Assembly: GCA_002480565.1 (NCBI GenBank)
Contig: DLCK01000008.1
Location: 1-64,000, forward strand
DNA length: 64,000 bases
Source of the DNA: Phycisphaerales bacterium UBA7800
GTDB lineage: Bacteria; Planctomycetota; Phycisphaerae; Phycisphaerales; Phycisphaeraceae
Direction: 5' to 3'
The notes under the pieces are model-generated. The model searched no databases and was not told where the DNA came from. It saw nothing but the letters and a program-made list of their open reading frames with translations. Below are positions 42,304 through 52,146 of this stretch, in pieces (the stretch's first letter is position 1; each line of letters begins with the position of its first letter). The translations under genes and the position numbers were made by a program.

Positions 42304-44224
42304 CCGAAGATGTTTTCTTTTTGCTTTGGCGTTATTGAGTTTGATCACCTCGTTGACATCTGCCCAGCTTCTTGAGAATCCCGACTTTGAAGCTCAGTCC
42401 TTATCACCTCACTGGCTCGCTAATGCCAAGGTGTATCAACTGGATCATGCGACGTTCCGAACCGGCCAGTCTTCATTGCAATGGGCCAACAATGATCCCA
42501 GGCAATACTTGCACGCCAGGCAGGACATCGAGCTTGATCCTGCCAGCGAATATACCTTTGAAGCATGGATCAAAACACAGGATGTCAAAGACGGCTATGT
42601 CACCATTGCTGTGGAGTTTTATGCTGGCGATCGCTATCACAGTGGAACCTATCCCAAGGGTGTGACCGGCACGGAAGATTGGACACACGTCAAAACCGAC
42701 AGCTTCGTGCTGCCCCAAGGCGTAACCCGGGCACATGTCATGTGCTACGCCCGACGCAGCACAACCGGCAAAGCCTGGTTCGATGATCTGGCGTTAACCG
42801 AAGTCAAATCCCAGATCATGCACAGCGCGCTGCGTTATCCAGCCTATCGCGGGTTAATCACTCGTGGTCAGCAACGCGATATCAACCTTCGCGTGAAGTT
42901 GGCTGAACATTTACCTGCTGATGCGAGTCTGAATATTCAACTTCTGGATCATGCCAATCAAGTGATCCAATCACAGAAAAACCCTGTAAAAAAAGGCATC
43001 AACGACATCACCATTCAAGCAGCAACCTTGGCTGCTGGACTGTACAACTTGCAACTGCGTTTGACTGATGACAAACAAAACGAACTAGCCAACATGACCC
43101 ATCGCATCAATGTGGTCGAGGCTTGGCAGCTTCCCAATATCATGATTGATGAACATCAGCGACTGCTTGTTGATGGCAAACCCGTGATGCCGATCGGTGT
43201 CTATGACAACGTGAATATCACAGATGACGAGTTAGCATTGTTGCAAAACAGTGCGGTGAATTGCGTACTGGCCTATGGCGTGCCCAACCGTTCATTGCTT
43301 GATCGTCTTGATGCACATGACCTGAAACTCATCGCATCAGTCAAGGATTTTTTTCTGGGGCACAAATGGACGCCCAAAAATCTTAAGCATGTTGATGATG
43401 AAGCCAAACTCATGCGCCCACTCGTCAAGTCGCTTCGCGATCATCCTGCGATGTTGGCATGGTATCTTAATGACGAATTACCTCTGTCATACATGGATCG
43501 TTTCAAAGCACACTACCAATGGGTTATCGAAGATGATCCGGCACATCCTGCCTTTAGTGTTCTCATGCGCCCGCATCAAATTGACCGTTACCTGCATACC
43601 GCTGATGTCTTGGGATCGGACCCCTATCCGCTGCCACACAAACCCATCGAACTTGCAGGGCAATGGACGCAGCAAACCGTAGCCCAAACGTTCAACGCGC
43701 GTCCAGTCTGGCAGGTGGTTCAGGCTTTTAATTGGCAGAACTATCCCAAAGTGAATCAAAACCAAACAGGACAAACCCCAACGCAAACCCAACTGCGAAA
43801 CATGATCTGGCAATGCCTCACAAACGGTGCCAACGGTATCCTGCTCTACTCGCTCTATGACATGCAGCGCAATCCCGACATTGATTTTGACACCTACTGG
43901 CCGCAGGTCACGAAGATACTTGCCGAGGTGCAACAACACTCTCAAGCATTACTCAGTATCCAGTCGCCACCCAAGGTAACGATCCCTTCAGGCGACAACC
44001 CAAGCCTGTCCATGCGTGTGACTCGTTGGCAAGATGCGGCGTATGTTTTTGTCGTCAACACCAGTGACAAACCTCAGACGGCCAATTTTCAAATCAACAC
44101 CCCCATCAAGTCGATTCAGGAATTGTCCACGGAGCAAACACTCACCGCCACCGATTCCCAGCATTGGCAGGACACCCTCAAACCGCTGGATGTCCGAATG
44201 TATCGCATCACCACCAACCCGTAA
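42293..44224 (+). CDS. Secreted glycoside-hydrolase-like protein with N-terminal carbohydrate-binding module
   Basis: A 643-residue secreted enzyme. A signal peptide (FLFALALLSLITSLTSAQ) is followed by a CBM4/9-like jelly roll (ENPDFEAQSLSPHWL, ending AWFDDLALTEV, about 20-165), a bacterial Ig-like segment, and from residue 290 a TIM barrel with DEHQRLLVDGKPVMPIGVYDN, HPAMLAWYLNDEL (E near 392 is a candidate acid) and SDPYPLPHKP. It resembles GH5-type clan A hydrolases but does not match one I can name. ATG 42293 or 42296 with AAGGAA upstream. Overlap with the GH20-like gene suggests a matched outside-inside pair. Confidence 0.82.
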   Translation: MMFNRRCFLFALALLSLITSLTSAQLLENPDFEAQSLSPHWLANAKVYQLDHATFRTGQSSLQWANNDPRQYLHARQDIELDPASEYTFEAWIKTQDVKDGYVTIAVEFYAGDRYHSGTYPKGVTGTEDWTHVKTDSFVLPQGVTRAHVMCYARRSTTGKAWFDDLALTEVKSQIMHSALRYPAYRGLITRGQQRDINLRVKLAEHLPADASLNIQLLDHANQVIQSQKNPVKKGINDITIQAATLAAGLYNLQLRLTDDKQNELANMTHRINVVEAWQLPNIMIDEHQRLLVDGKPVMPIGVYDNVNITDDELALLQNSAVNCVLAYGVPNRSLLDRLDAHDLKLIASVKDFFLGHKWTPKNLKHVDDEAKLMRPLVKSLRDHPAMLAWYLNDELPLSYMDRFKAHYQWVIEDDPAHPAFSVLMRPHQIDRYLHTADVLGSDPYPLPHKPIELAGQWTQQTVAQTFNARPVWQVVQAFNWQNYPKVNQNQTGQTPTQTQLRNMIWQCLTNGANGILLYSLYDMQRNPDIDFDTYWPQVTKILAEVQQHSQALLSIQSPPKVTIPSGDNPSLSMRVTRWQDAAYVFVVNTSDKPQTANFQINTPIKSIQELSTEQTLTATDSQHWQDTLKPLDVRMYRITTNP

Positions 44225-44298
44225 CCGCAGGTATACTTTATCGATTGAAGTAGAAGGTACCTTTTTCCGGATTCCAAAAACTTTAAGGCTCCATAGGT

Positions 44299-44787
44299 AT
44301 GAAAAAAAATATAATTATAGTTTTGCTAGGGATTAACTGTCTTTTTTTTGCGGTCAATTCTTTGCGAACTCATAATGAATATGTTTTTGAACATAATGGC
44401 GAGAAAATATATGTTATGTTAAACCGTGAGTTCTCTAGGAAAGTGGCAGAATTTAAAATTTCTCCAGAAGAGGCATATGCAATCGCGGAAGATTATAGAA
44501 TTAATTCGCCAGATAATGACATGATTAAATCATATGGTCCGTTAATGGCAGTTGCAGGTGATTCTTATTTGTTTTCCAAAGAGGAAAAATATTACTGTAT
44601 TCATTTAACAGGTGTCTATGTTAATGGGTATGACGGTAGTGTAGAGCATCGATTGTCACCTTATGCCATATGGGGGGATAAAGTTAAGCGAACTGATCAG
44701 TATCTGTTGTTACAAGAAGAGGGTGATGCGGGGGATAAAGAAGAGGGGCAGATATTGCCAAACTCTACTTTGCCAGATGCAGAGTGA
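44299..44787 (+). CDS. AT-rich orphan gene, exported protein of unknown function
   Basis: I do not recognise this 162-residue protein. An N-terminal hydrophobic segment (NIIIVLLGINCLFFAVNSL) looks like a signal peptide or anchor. The middle is mixed, with KISPEEAYAIAEDYRI, and the end is acidic (EEGDAGDKEEGQ). The base composition is visibly more AT-rich than all its neighbours and codon choice differs (AAA, AAT, TTA), which suggests horizontal transfer. It lies immediately left of a transposase remnant. AAGG lies upstream of ATG 44299. Confidence 0.7.
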   Translation: MKKNIIIVLLGINCLFFAVNSLRTHNEYVFEHNGEKIYVMLNREFSRKVAEFKISPEEAYAIAEDYRINSPDNDMIKSYGPLMAVAGDSYLFSKEEKYYCIHLTGVYVNGYDGSVEHRLSPYAIWGDKVKRTDQYLLLQEEGDAGDKEEGQILPNSTLPDAE

Positions 44788-44922
44788 TTTCTGTTGATCC
44801 TATTAAATTTATAATTTCACCATAGAGCGCTCATAAGTAAGGGGAAAAAAGGTGTCAGTCCTGCTCTGTAGAAAAGCCATTTCACTAAAAGAATCCCGAT
44901 ATTGTGAAGAAGATTAAGGCGT

Positions 44923-44956
44923 CAGGAATCTTTTTCTTGCAGGAATCTTTTTCTTG
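44923..44956. repeat. 17-bp tandem duplication
   Basis: CAGGAATCTTTTTCTTG is present twice head to tail without spacer (44923-44939 and 44940-44956). It lies just upstream of a transposase remnant and may be a replication-slippage scar at the edge of a lost element. Confidence 0.9.
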
Positions 44957-44981
44957 ATCTGAGCAAGGCTCCAAGAACGAT

Positions 44982-45194
44982 GTGCAGTCGTTGAGCCCGT
45001 TGTTGGATCGATGTGTTGCTAATGTCTGTGTGCATCATCTGCTTGCTGATGCGGGTTACGACAGCGAGTCGAATCACGTTTATGCGCGTGATGAACATGG
45101 CATTGTCACGACCATCCCGCCCAAGCATGGTCGCCCCACAAGCAAGCCACCGGGGTTGCCTTATATGTTGAGCAATGAATTGTCACGGTTTTAG
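44982..45194 (+). pseudogene. Transposase remnant (IS4/IS5-like DDE family)
   Basis: A 70-residue fragment. HHLLADAGYDSESNHVYARDEHGIVTTIPPKHGRP matches the segment of an IS4/IS5-type DDE transposase around the second catalytic aspartate (ADAGYDS) and the following arginine-rich part. Both the N-terminal DNA-binding part and the C-terminal glutamate region are missing. No inverted repeats are seen at the edges. A short flanking string (GGTGTCAGTCC, near 44851) is probably another repeat remnant. The 587-base stretch 44788-45374 otherwise holds only the 17-bp duplication and the promoter of the efflux operon. Confidence 0.75.
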
Positions 45195-45316
45195 ATTTAG
45201 TCGTATCAGACTTTCAGTTCGTATGTTACGAGAAGTCCGCCGGTAAGTGGCTCTGTCTTTTTTATCAACTGGGCGGTCAATATTGATAATTTATTTTAAA
45301 TATTAAGAACAATTGA

Positions 45317-45345
45317 TTGACTTAGGGTGCTATTAATCATAAATT
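45317..45345 (+). promoter_or_regulatory. Promoter of the RND efflux operon
   Basis: TTGACT (45317-45322) and TAAATT (45340-45345) are 17 bp apart, with an AT-rich region downstream. The predicted start is 25 bases before the adaptor gene. TAAT/ATTA-rich symmetric sequence around 45331-45362 could be the operator of the operon's TetR protein. Confidence 0.5.
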
Positions 45346-45374
45346 ATAAATAATTATTATTAATGGAGCCCGCC

Positions 45375-46601
45375 ATGAAACAGATTGGATCAGTGAACAG
45401 TCAATCGCAGAAAAAGACGCAAATAGCTTTTAAATATGCATTTAATGCTGTTTTAGTTGCTGTGTTATTGGTGTCCGTCACCGCTTGTAAGCCTGAGACT
45501 GACTCAGATGAGCAGGCCAAGGCTCCGGCAATGCCAGCGCCGATGGTGATGGTGCAGACGGCTCGACAGACGTCGGTCCCGTTGTACATCAACAGTATTG
45601 GCAAGGCCGTAGCCGCCGAGTCGGTGACGATCATGCCACGGGTGTCGGGCCAAGTGGTGGAGCGAACCTTTGAAGACGGGGCGACCATCACCAAGGGGCA
45701 GGTGCTTTTCAAACTCGACCGCGTCCCCTTTGAAGCGGCATTGGCGTCTGCCCAGGCGCAGTTGGCGCAGAGTAACGCGTCGCTGGACTTTGCCAAAATT
45801 GAGCTGTCGCGATACCAGACCATCGCGGGCACCAACGCCGTTTCCAAGACTGATTTTGATACCAAACTCAACGCGGTGAAGGTGGCGCAAGCTCAAGTTG
45901 CAGCAGCCCAGGCATCGGTGCGTATCGCTCAGATTCGTTTGGACTACTGCACTATTACTTCACCTATTGACGGCCGAGCTGGAGCGAGACTTGTTGATGC
46001 GGGCAACATCGTCCGTGAAAACGATACGGCTATGCTCTCGATCCAAAAGCTCTCGCCCATCTTTGCTCAGTTCACCATCAATGAACAGCAACTTGCAATG
46101 GTCCGCCAGAACATGGACAACCACACGCTCAAAGCCTTTGTCAAACTTCCCGGCGATGCGGGGCCCGGTGTCGAAGGTGATCTGACATTCATGAATAATG
46201 CAGTGGAAGCCTCCACCGGCACCGTGCGTCTGCGAGCAACTTTGCCCAACACGGATACCCATTTCTGGGCCGGTCAATTTGTCAACGTGCAGTTGGTCGT
46301 CAAGACTTTGGATGATGCCATCCTCGTCCCCAAAGCTGCTGTGCAACTTAGTCAAAAAGGTCAGTACGTCTTGTCCGTCGATGAGCAGAGTAACGCGCAG
46401 TTCCGACCGGTCACCACAGGCCAGCCGCATGAAGACTGGGTCGTCGTGCAAGGCATCAAGCCCGGTGAACGTGTCATCGTCGATGGTCAGATTATGGTCC
46501 GTCCCGGCGGTCCAGTGAGATTGCCTCAAGCAACCCAGGCTGCCGACGCCAAAGAAGTCGCACCGACTCCCAAGGCTAACACCAAAGCCAACGCCTCCTG
46601 A
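45375..46601 (+). CDS. RND efflux periplasmic adaptor lipoprotein
   Basis: The membrane-fusion protein that couples the inner-membrane pump to the outer-membrane channel. An N-terminal lipobox (VLLVSVTAC) anchors it. The lipoyl/barrel-sandwich halves are PRVSGQVVERTFEDGATITKGQVLFKLD and TITSPIDGRAGARLVDAGNIV, with a helical hairpin between them (ALASAQAQLAQSNASLDFAKIELSRY). The beta-barrel and membrane-proximal domain (ILVPKAAVQLSQKG) complete it. ATG 45375 with GGAG is preferred to the upstream ATG 45363. It heads a four-gene operon with pump, channel and TetR regulator. Confidence 0.95.
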   Translation: MKQIGSVNSQSQKKTQIAFKYAFNAVLVAVLLVSVTACKPETDSDEQAKAPAMPAPMVMVQTARQTSVPLYINSIGKAVAAESVTIMPRVSGQVVERTFEDGATITKGQVLFKLDRVPFEAALASAQAQLAQSNASLDFAKIELSRYQTIAGTNAVSKTDFDTKLNAVKVAQAQVAAAQASVRIAQIRLDYCTITSPIDGRAGARLVDAGNIVRENDTAMLSIQKLSPIFAQFTINEQQLAMVRQNMDNHTLKAFVKLPGDAGPGVEGDLTFMNNAVEASTGTVRLRATLPNTDTHFWAGQFVNVQLVVKTLDDAILVPKAAVQLSQKGQYVLSVDEQSNAQFRPVTTGQPHEDWVVVQGIKPGERVIVDGQIMVRPGGPVRLPQATQAADAKEVAPTPKANTKANAS

Positions 46602-46613
46602 ACACACCCATCC

Positions 46614-46655
46614 AAGTCCGCAGGCGAGACGTGTGGTCTGCGGGCTTGTCTTTTT
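46614..46655 (+). terminator. Hairpin between adaptor and pump genes
   Basis: AAGTCCGCAG and CTGCGGGCTT form a ten-pair stem (one G-T pair) followed by GTC and T5. It lies between the adaptor stop and the pump start and is probably a partial terminator or attenuator in the efflux operon. Confidence 0.6.
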
Positions 46656-46736
46656 GATATGCAACTTGTCTCATCCTGATCAACAGGACACAGCGAAGCA
46701 CTTGTGTTTTAAACCATCATTCAAGGCAACCTGCTC

Positions 46737-49700
46737 ATGAATATTTCACTTCCATTTATCCAACGTCCCGTGATGACCGTGTTGCTGACTTTGTCGGTGA
46801 TCCTCTGGGGTGTCTGGTCTTACACACAACTGCCGGTCAACGATTTGCCTGCAGTGGACTATCCGGTGATTCAGGTACAGGTCGGTTATCCCGGTGCCAG
46901 CCCAGAGACGATGGCCAACAACGTCGCAACCCCCCTTGAGCGACAGTTCATGCAGATCCCCGGTTTGGAAATGGTCACCAGTAAAAGTGGCCAAGGCAAT
47001 ACATCCTTTAGCCTGCAATTTTCGTTAAACAAAGACATCGATGGTGCGGCCACCGACGTGCAGAACGCCATCACCGCAGCAAGCGGTCAGCTTCCCAATG
47101 ACCTGCCTTCACAACCGACGATCTCCAAAACCAATCCCAATGACAGCCCGATCATGTTCATGGCATTGACCAGTGACACCATCACCCAGGGCGAGTTGTA
47201 TGACTATGCCAACACGCAGGTCAGTCAGCAGATCAGCATCATCGAAGGTGTCTCCAAGGTGAACATCTTCGGCACCAAAGGCGCGGTGCGCATCAAGGCT
47301 GATCCCTCCAAACTCGCAGCACTTGGACTGACACTCGGTGATCTGTCCACTGCGATCAAAGCAGGAACCAGCTACACCGGTGCCGGTCAGTTTGATAACC
47401 GCAATGAGTCGGTTGTCCTTCGCCCGTTAGGTCAGTTGGATTCCGCCAAGCAGTACAACGACATGGTCATCACCACCGTCAACGGCGCGCCGGTCTATCT
47501 GCGGGATGTCGCTACCGCGACGGACTCGGTGCAGGATGAACGCATCAAGATGAATTTCTGGTCGCGTGAGTATGGCTCGCCTGCTGCGACGGTGGTCTGC
47601 GCGGTGTACCGTCAAGCTGGTGGCAATGCGGTGGCCGTTGCTGAAAAAGTTCGCAATCTCATCCCGCAGATCAATACTGAATTACCTCCCGGTGTCCGGT
47701 TGACATTGATTCATGATCGCGCTCAGACGATTGTCAATTCGGTGAATGATGTTGAAGAAACGCTGGTTATTGCCTTTATTCTGGTGGTGTTGGTGATCTT
47801 CATTTTCCTGGGCCGTGCCGGTGATACCTTGATTCCTGCGGTAGCTTTGCCGCTGTCTTTGCTGATGACATTCGTGGTCATGTGGATCATGGATTACAGC
47901 TTGGACAACCTGTCGTTGATGGCATTGACCTTGGCGATTGGGTTTCTTGTGGATGATGCGATTGTGTTCTTGGAAAACACGATCCGCCGCATGGAGCATG
48001 GCGAAGACGTCCGCACAGCGACGATCAACTCGGCGAAGGAAATCAGTTTTACGATTGTGTCGATGACGTTGTCGTTGGCTGCGGTGTTCCTGCCACTGCT
48101 GCTCATGCCCGGTTTGATGGGACGTGTGTTCCGTGAATTTAGCGTGGTGATTATTGTGGCCATTGTTGCATCGGGTATCGTGTCGCTGACACTTACGCCG
48201 ATGATGTGTTCACGGATGCTCGCCGCACGTGGGCCAGGTCACAAGCAACCCTGGCTTGAACGCATCGCATCACGGACTGAAAAATTCGTCCTTGGTATTT
48301 ACGGTCGCACGCTCACATGGGCATTGAAGCATCACTATCTCTCAGCCATCACCTGGGTCATCTGTCTTGTCGGCACCGGGTACCTGATGGTTAATTTGCC
48401 CAAGACGTTTTTGCCCGTAGGAGACAGTGGTTTTGTATGGGGTGTGATGATCGGCCCGGACAGTGCGTCTTACCAGAAAATGCGTGACTATCAGGCCAAA
48501 GCCGAAACCATGATGCACAAGAATCCGGCAGTCGGGGCAACCTTTACCATGACCGGGAACGGCGGCTTTGGGGGCTACAATCAGGGATTGCTTCTTGCGT
48601 TTCTGAATCCACGAGAAACCCGCGCTCCAATTGATGCCGTCACCGGCCAACTCGTCGGCGGACTCTTCGGTGAAGTGCCTGGCGTCGTGGGACTCTTTAA
48701 ACCTCAACCCGTCTTACAGATTTCAACCGGTGCTTCAGCTAACAACTCGGCATCGATCACCTATGCGATCTCCGGGGTGAACCCTGAAAAAGTCTACGAA
48801 TACTCCGGCAAACTCCTCGAAAAATTCCGCGAGTTCCCCGGCTTTATCCGTGTGCAACCTGACTTCTACAACAAGCAACCGTACCTGAATGTCACCATCC
48901 TTCGCGATCAGGCAGCCATGTACGGCATCAGTACCGCACGTATCGAACGACTCCTGGCAACGAGCTTCTCGCAAAACTATCTGTATCTGATCAAGCGATC
49001 CACCGACCAGTATCAAGTGATCCTTGAAGCAGATGATGACAGTCGCAGCCAGGCTGAAAGTTTGGCGGACTTCTATATTAAAAGTGATGATGGGCAGCGC
49101 AATATCCCACTCACCGCAGTGGTCAAATGGGACAAGGAACTTGGCCTGCAATCGGTGAATCACATCAATCAGTTCACCAGTGTCACGTATTCGTTTAACC
49201 TTGCACCGGGCGTTTCGACTGGCGCTGCGACGGACTTTATTCAGGCCGCCGCTGCCGAAGTTCTGCCGCCGACGGTTCGTGGTGAACTCCAGGGTGAAGC
49301 CAAGACCTTTACCGAGATGGTGCAGAACATGGCGATCCTCATGGTGGTCGCGGTATTTGTGATGTATGTGATTTTGGGTGTGTTGTATGAAAGTTATTTG
49401 CATCCGATCACGGTGTTGTCTTCCTTGCCGGTCGCATTGGTCGGTGGTTTAGCCACGCTGTGGTACTTCGATCAAGAGTTATCACTGTATGCCTACGTGG
49501 GCATGTTCATGCTCATGGGGATCGTCAAGAAGAACGGCATCATGATCGTGGACTTCGCGCTTCAACGTGTCGAAGAAGGGCAGTCCGCCCAGCAGTCGAT
49601 TCACGATGCGTCGATGGACCGCTTTCGTCCGATCATGATGACAACCATCGCTGCAGTGATGGGCGCATTACCCATCGCGCTGGGTTGGGGGGCTGATGGT

Positions 49701-49931
49701 GAAAGCCGCCTGCCACTGGGCTTGGTGATTGTCGGCGGATTGCTGGTGAGTCAGTTGATCACGCTGTATGTCACACCGGTGATTTACCTGTACCTCGAAG
49801 CGTTTCAGGAAAACGTGCTTAACCGCACCAGCTTCTTTCACTCTGGACATCGTAAGCATGAAGTTGCAGTTGATCCGGATCATGTTCCAGCCAACCTTCA
49901 ACCTGTGGTGGTTACCACACAGGGCGAATAA
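46737..49931 (+). CDS. RND efflux pump, HAE1 family (AcrB/MdtB-like)
   Basis: The proton-driven inner-membrane pump, 1,064 residues, normal for the HAE1 family. The sequence opens MNISLPFIQRPVMTVLLTLSVILWG (TM1), followed by VDYPVIQVQVGYPGASPETMANNVATPLE in the porter domain. TM4 carries the proton-relay aspartates (GFLVDDAIVFLEN, about 405-408). The second half repeats the layout, ending with GIVKKNGIMIVDFALQRVEEG and the M-R-P-I-L/M type FRPIMMTTIAAVMGALPIALG. Substrates are unknown but probably hydrophobic drugs or metabolites. ATG 46737 has AAGG upstream; it follows an intraoperonic hairpin. Confidence 0.97.
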   Translation: MNISLPFIQRPVMTVLLTLSVILWGVWSYTQLPVNDLPAVDYPVIQVQVGYPGASPETMANNVATPLERQFMQIPGLEMVTSKSGQGNTSFSLQFSLNKDIDGAATDVQNAITAASGQLPNDLPSQPTISKTNPNDSPIMFMALTSDTITQGELYDYANTQVSQQISIIEGVSKVNIFGTKGAVRIKADPSKLAALGLTLGDLSTAIKAGTSYTGAGQFDNRNESVVLRPLGQLDSAKQYNDMVITTVNGAPVYLRDVATATDSVQDERIKMNFWSREYGSPAATVVCAVYRQAGGNAVAVAEKVRNLIPQINTELPPGVRLTLIHDRAQTIVNSVNDVEETLVIAFILVVLVIFIFLGRAGDTLIPAVALPLSLLMTFVVMWIMDYSLDNLSLMALTLAIGFLVDDAIVFLENTIRRMEHGEDVRTATINSAKEISFTIVSMTLSLAAVFLPLLLMPGLMGRVFREFSVVIIVAIVASGIVSLTLTPMMCSRMLAARGPGHKQPWLERIASRTEKFVLGIYGRTLTWALKHHYLSAITWVICLVGTGYLMVNLPKTFLPVGDSGFVWGVMIGPDSASYQKMRDYQAKAETMMHKNPAVGATFTMTGNGGFGGYNQGLLLAFLNPRETRAPIDAVTGQLVGGLFGEVPGVVGLFKPQPVLQISTGASANNSASITYAISGVNPEKVYEYSGKLLEKFREFPGFIRVQPDFYNKQPYLNVTILRDQAAMYGISTARIERLLATSFSQNYLYLIKRSTDQYQVILEADDDSRSQAESLADFYIKSDDGQRNIPLTAVVKWDKELGLQSVNHINQFTSVTYSFNLAPGVSTGAATDFIQAAAAEVLPPTVRGELQGEAKTFTEMVQNMAILMVVAVFVMYVILGVLYESYLHPITVLSSLPVALVGGLATLWYFDQELSLYAYVGMFMLMGIVKKNGIMIVDFALQRVEEGQSAQQSIHDASMDRFRPIMMTTIAAVMGALPIALGWGADGESRLPLGLVIVGGLLVSQLITLYVTPVIYLYLEAFQENVLNRTSFFHSGHRKHEVAVDPDHVPANLQPVVVTTQGE

Positions 49932-49944
49932 TACACGGAGTTAG

Positions 49945-51432
49945 ATGATGTTTTTACGAACTACAAAAATTCAGCGACACGTTAGCACAGAATGTCAATC
50001 CAGCGCAGGATACAGTCGTTTTGCGATGACGATTCTCACCACGAGTTTGCTCATTACCGGCTGCACCGTCGGCCCGGATTACAAAGTGCCCGATACGCAA
50101 TTGCCTAAAGCTTTTCACGCATCACCCACCACGGAGTCGTTTAGTGATCTGACGCATTGGTGGAAGACGTTTGATGATCCGATGCTTGATGAGCTTGTCG
50201 ATCAAGCTCTCGAAGCGAACCTGGATATGCAGTTGGCTCAAGCGCGTATCCGTGAGGCGCGATCAAGACTGCTCGCAAGCGGTGCGACACTCAAACCCAC
50301 CGTCGATGTCTCCGGCACGGATAGCTTGAATCGCAGTAGTGAAAGTGCGTCCGGCGTAGCAGGCAGTTCCAAAAACCTCATGCAGTCGGGCTTTGATGCC
50401 AGTTGGGAAATCGACATCTTCGGCGGTAACCGTCGGAGTATTGAAGCAGCCACTGCGAACTATCAAAGCACCATTGAAGACAGCCGCAGCACGCTGGTGA
50501 GTCTTCTTGCTGAGGTGGCAACCAACTACATTCAACTGCGTGGATACCAGTATGAACTGAACATCATCAAAGCGAATGTTGAATCGCAGAAGGACACGTT
50601 GTCGATTCAAAAAACCAAATTTGATGCAGGCATTGCTACGGACTTAACCGTTGCACAAACCGAGGCGTTGGTGCAGACCACCAGTGCGCAAATGCCCACA
50701 CTGGAAGGACAGATCAAGCAGGCGATTCACCGTATCAGCGTGTTGCTTAACCGCGAACCTGCTGCGTTGATGGATCAACTGATCACGGATAAGCCCATAC
50801 CCCTGGGACCACCGACTATCCCCGCCGGTGTTCCCGCTGAGATTCTGCGTCGGCGGCCGGACATTCGTGCCGCCGAACGCAGACTGGCTGCGGCGACAGC
50901 ACAAATTGGTGTGCAAACCGCGGAGTTGTACCCCAAGTTCACACTCAATGGCACGATTGGTTTGAGTTCCACGCAGTTGTCGAATTTTGTGGACAGTCGT
51001 AGCTTGTTTTACTCGCTGGGGCCAGGTGTGAGTTGGCGTGCCTTTGACGGTGGCAGAATCAAAGCCGATATCCAAACTGCCCAGGCGCAACGTGATCAGG
51101 CAGCTATCATCTATCAGCAGTCGTTGTTGACTGCGATGAAGGAAGTGGAGAACGCGCTGGTGTTTTATGACCGTCAGCAAGTGCGTCGGGACATGCTCGC
51201 CAAATCGGTATCAGCCAATGAACGTGCGATGGAATCGTCGAAAAATCTCAACGATGCAGGACTGGTGGATTTCTTAAATGTCCTCACGGCTCAGCGGTCA
51301 CTTAACGATGCACAAAGTGCTTTGGCACGCTCGCAGACTGCAGTCTCCACCGATCTGGTGTATCTTTACAAAGTACTCGGTGGAGGTTGGGAAATTCCCA
51401 ATACGGATATACAATTGATGACAGCAAAGTGA
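49945..51432 (+). CDS. Outer-membrane efflux channel lipoprotein (NodT/OprM family)
   Basis: The TolC-like channel of the efflux operon, 495 residues. The lipobox is LLITGC (C about 40), followed by TVGPDYKVPDTQLPKAF, the conserved opening of the NodT/OprM family. WWKTFDDPMLDELVDQALEANLDMQLAQARI and ILRRRPDIRAAERRLAAATAQIGV mark the two symmetric halves of the helical barrel. ATG 49945 has GGAG upstream, and the start is 13 bases after the pump stop. Confidence 0.96.
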   Translation: MMFLRTTKIQRHVSTECQSSAGYSRFAMTILTTSLLITGCTVGPDYKVPDTQLPKAFHASPTTESFSDLTHWWKTFDDPMLDELVDQALEANLDMQLAQARIREARSRLLASGATLKPTVDVSGTDSLNRSSESASGVAGSSKNLMQSGFDASWEIDIFGGNRRSIEAATANYQSTIEDSRSTLVSLLAEVATNYIQLRGYQYELNIIKANVESQKDTLSIQKTKFDAGIATDLTVAQTEALVQTTSAQMPTLEGQIKQAIHRISVLLNREPAALMDQLITDKPIPLGPPTIPAGVPAEILRRRPDIRAAERRLAAATAQIGVQTAELYPKFTLNGTIGLSSTQLSNFVDSRSLFYSLGPGVSWRAFDGGRIKADIQTAQAQRDQAAIIYQQSLLTAMKEVENALVFYDRQQVRRDMLAKSVSANERAMESSKNLNDAGLVDFLNVLTAQRSLNDAQSALARSQTAVSTDLVYLYKVLGGGWEIPNTDIQLMTAK

Positions 51433-51439
51433 TACGTCC

Positions 51440-52090
51440 ATGGCCAATGTGAAAAATAACAGTTCAGCCCTGCAAACCAAGCGTAAACTCATTAACGCAG
51501 CAGGTGAAATATTTGGTCAGGTAGGGCTCGAAGCCGCGACCATCCAACAGATCACCAGTCGCGCGGGGACTTCGTTGGCAGCAGTGAACTATCACTTTAC
51601 CGATAAATTTAATCTCTATAACGAAGTTGTTCAGGAAGCCTACGATATCGTCATTGATACCTTCAGACAGATTCAAAGTATCCAGGAAGAAGGTACACCC
51701 ACCGAGCGGTTGGAACATTTTGTCCGCAACTTTTTCACCATCCTCATGGAGCAGGAACGCCCAACCTGGCAATGCGATATTCTCGCTCGTGACCTTCAGT
51801 CGCCCAACCAGTCGGCAGAGACACAGCTCAAAGAACTCACCGATGCGATTCACAATTCACTGGGTGATCTTATTTCCGAAATCGCCCAGGTGAAACTTGA
51901 ACCAGAACAGATGCTTTACTTTCAGACCAGTATCATTGGTCAGTGTCTGTATTACGTGGATCATCAGGAATTCCATGACCGCCTGCATTCGGACTTTAAG
52001 CCGGTGGCACAGCGCATGGAACAAATCATCAAACACATCACCGCGTTCTCCGTAGCTGCGATTCAAGGGATGTGTCGACCGACGAAGTGA
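51440..52090 (+). CDS. TetR/AcrR-family regulator (CecR-like)
   Basis: A 216-residue repressor, presumably of this efflux operon. The helix-turn-helix reads TKRKLINAAGEIFGQVGLEAATIQQITSRAGTSLAAVNYHFTDKFNLYNEVV (about 11-60). The larger C-terminal domain (RLEHFVRNFFTILMEQERPTWQCDILARDLQSP) belongs to the CecR/DUF1956-type TetR proteins. It starts seven bases after the channel stop, with no strong ribosome site of its own, and its operator is probably the AT-rich symmetric region near 45331-45362. Confidence 0.93.
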   Translation: MANVKNNSSALQTKRKLINAAGEIFGQVGLEAATIQQITSRAGTSLAAVNYHFTDKFNLYNEVVQEAYDIVIDTFRQIQSIQEEGTPTERLEHFVRNFFTILMEQERPTWQCDILARDLQSPNQSAETQLKELTDAIHNSLGDLISEIAQVKLEPEQMLYFQTSIIGQCLYYVDHQEFHDRLHSDFKPVAQRMEQIIKHITAFSVAAIQGMCRPTK

Positions 52091-52146
52091 GTGTTGATAA
52101 TTACTCAAATGTAACGTGTATTGGGGAAACGCAAGCTGTCAGTATT

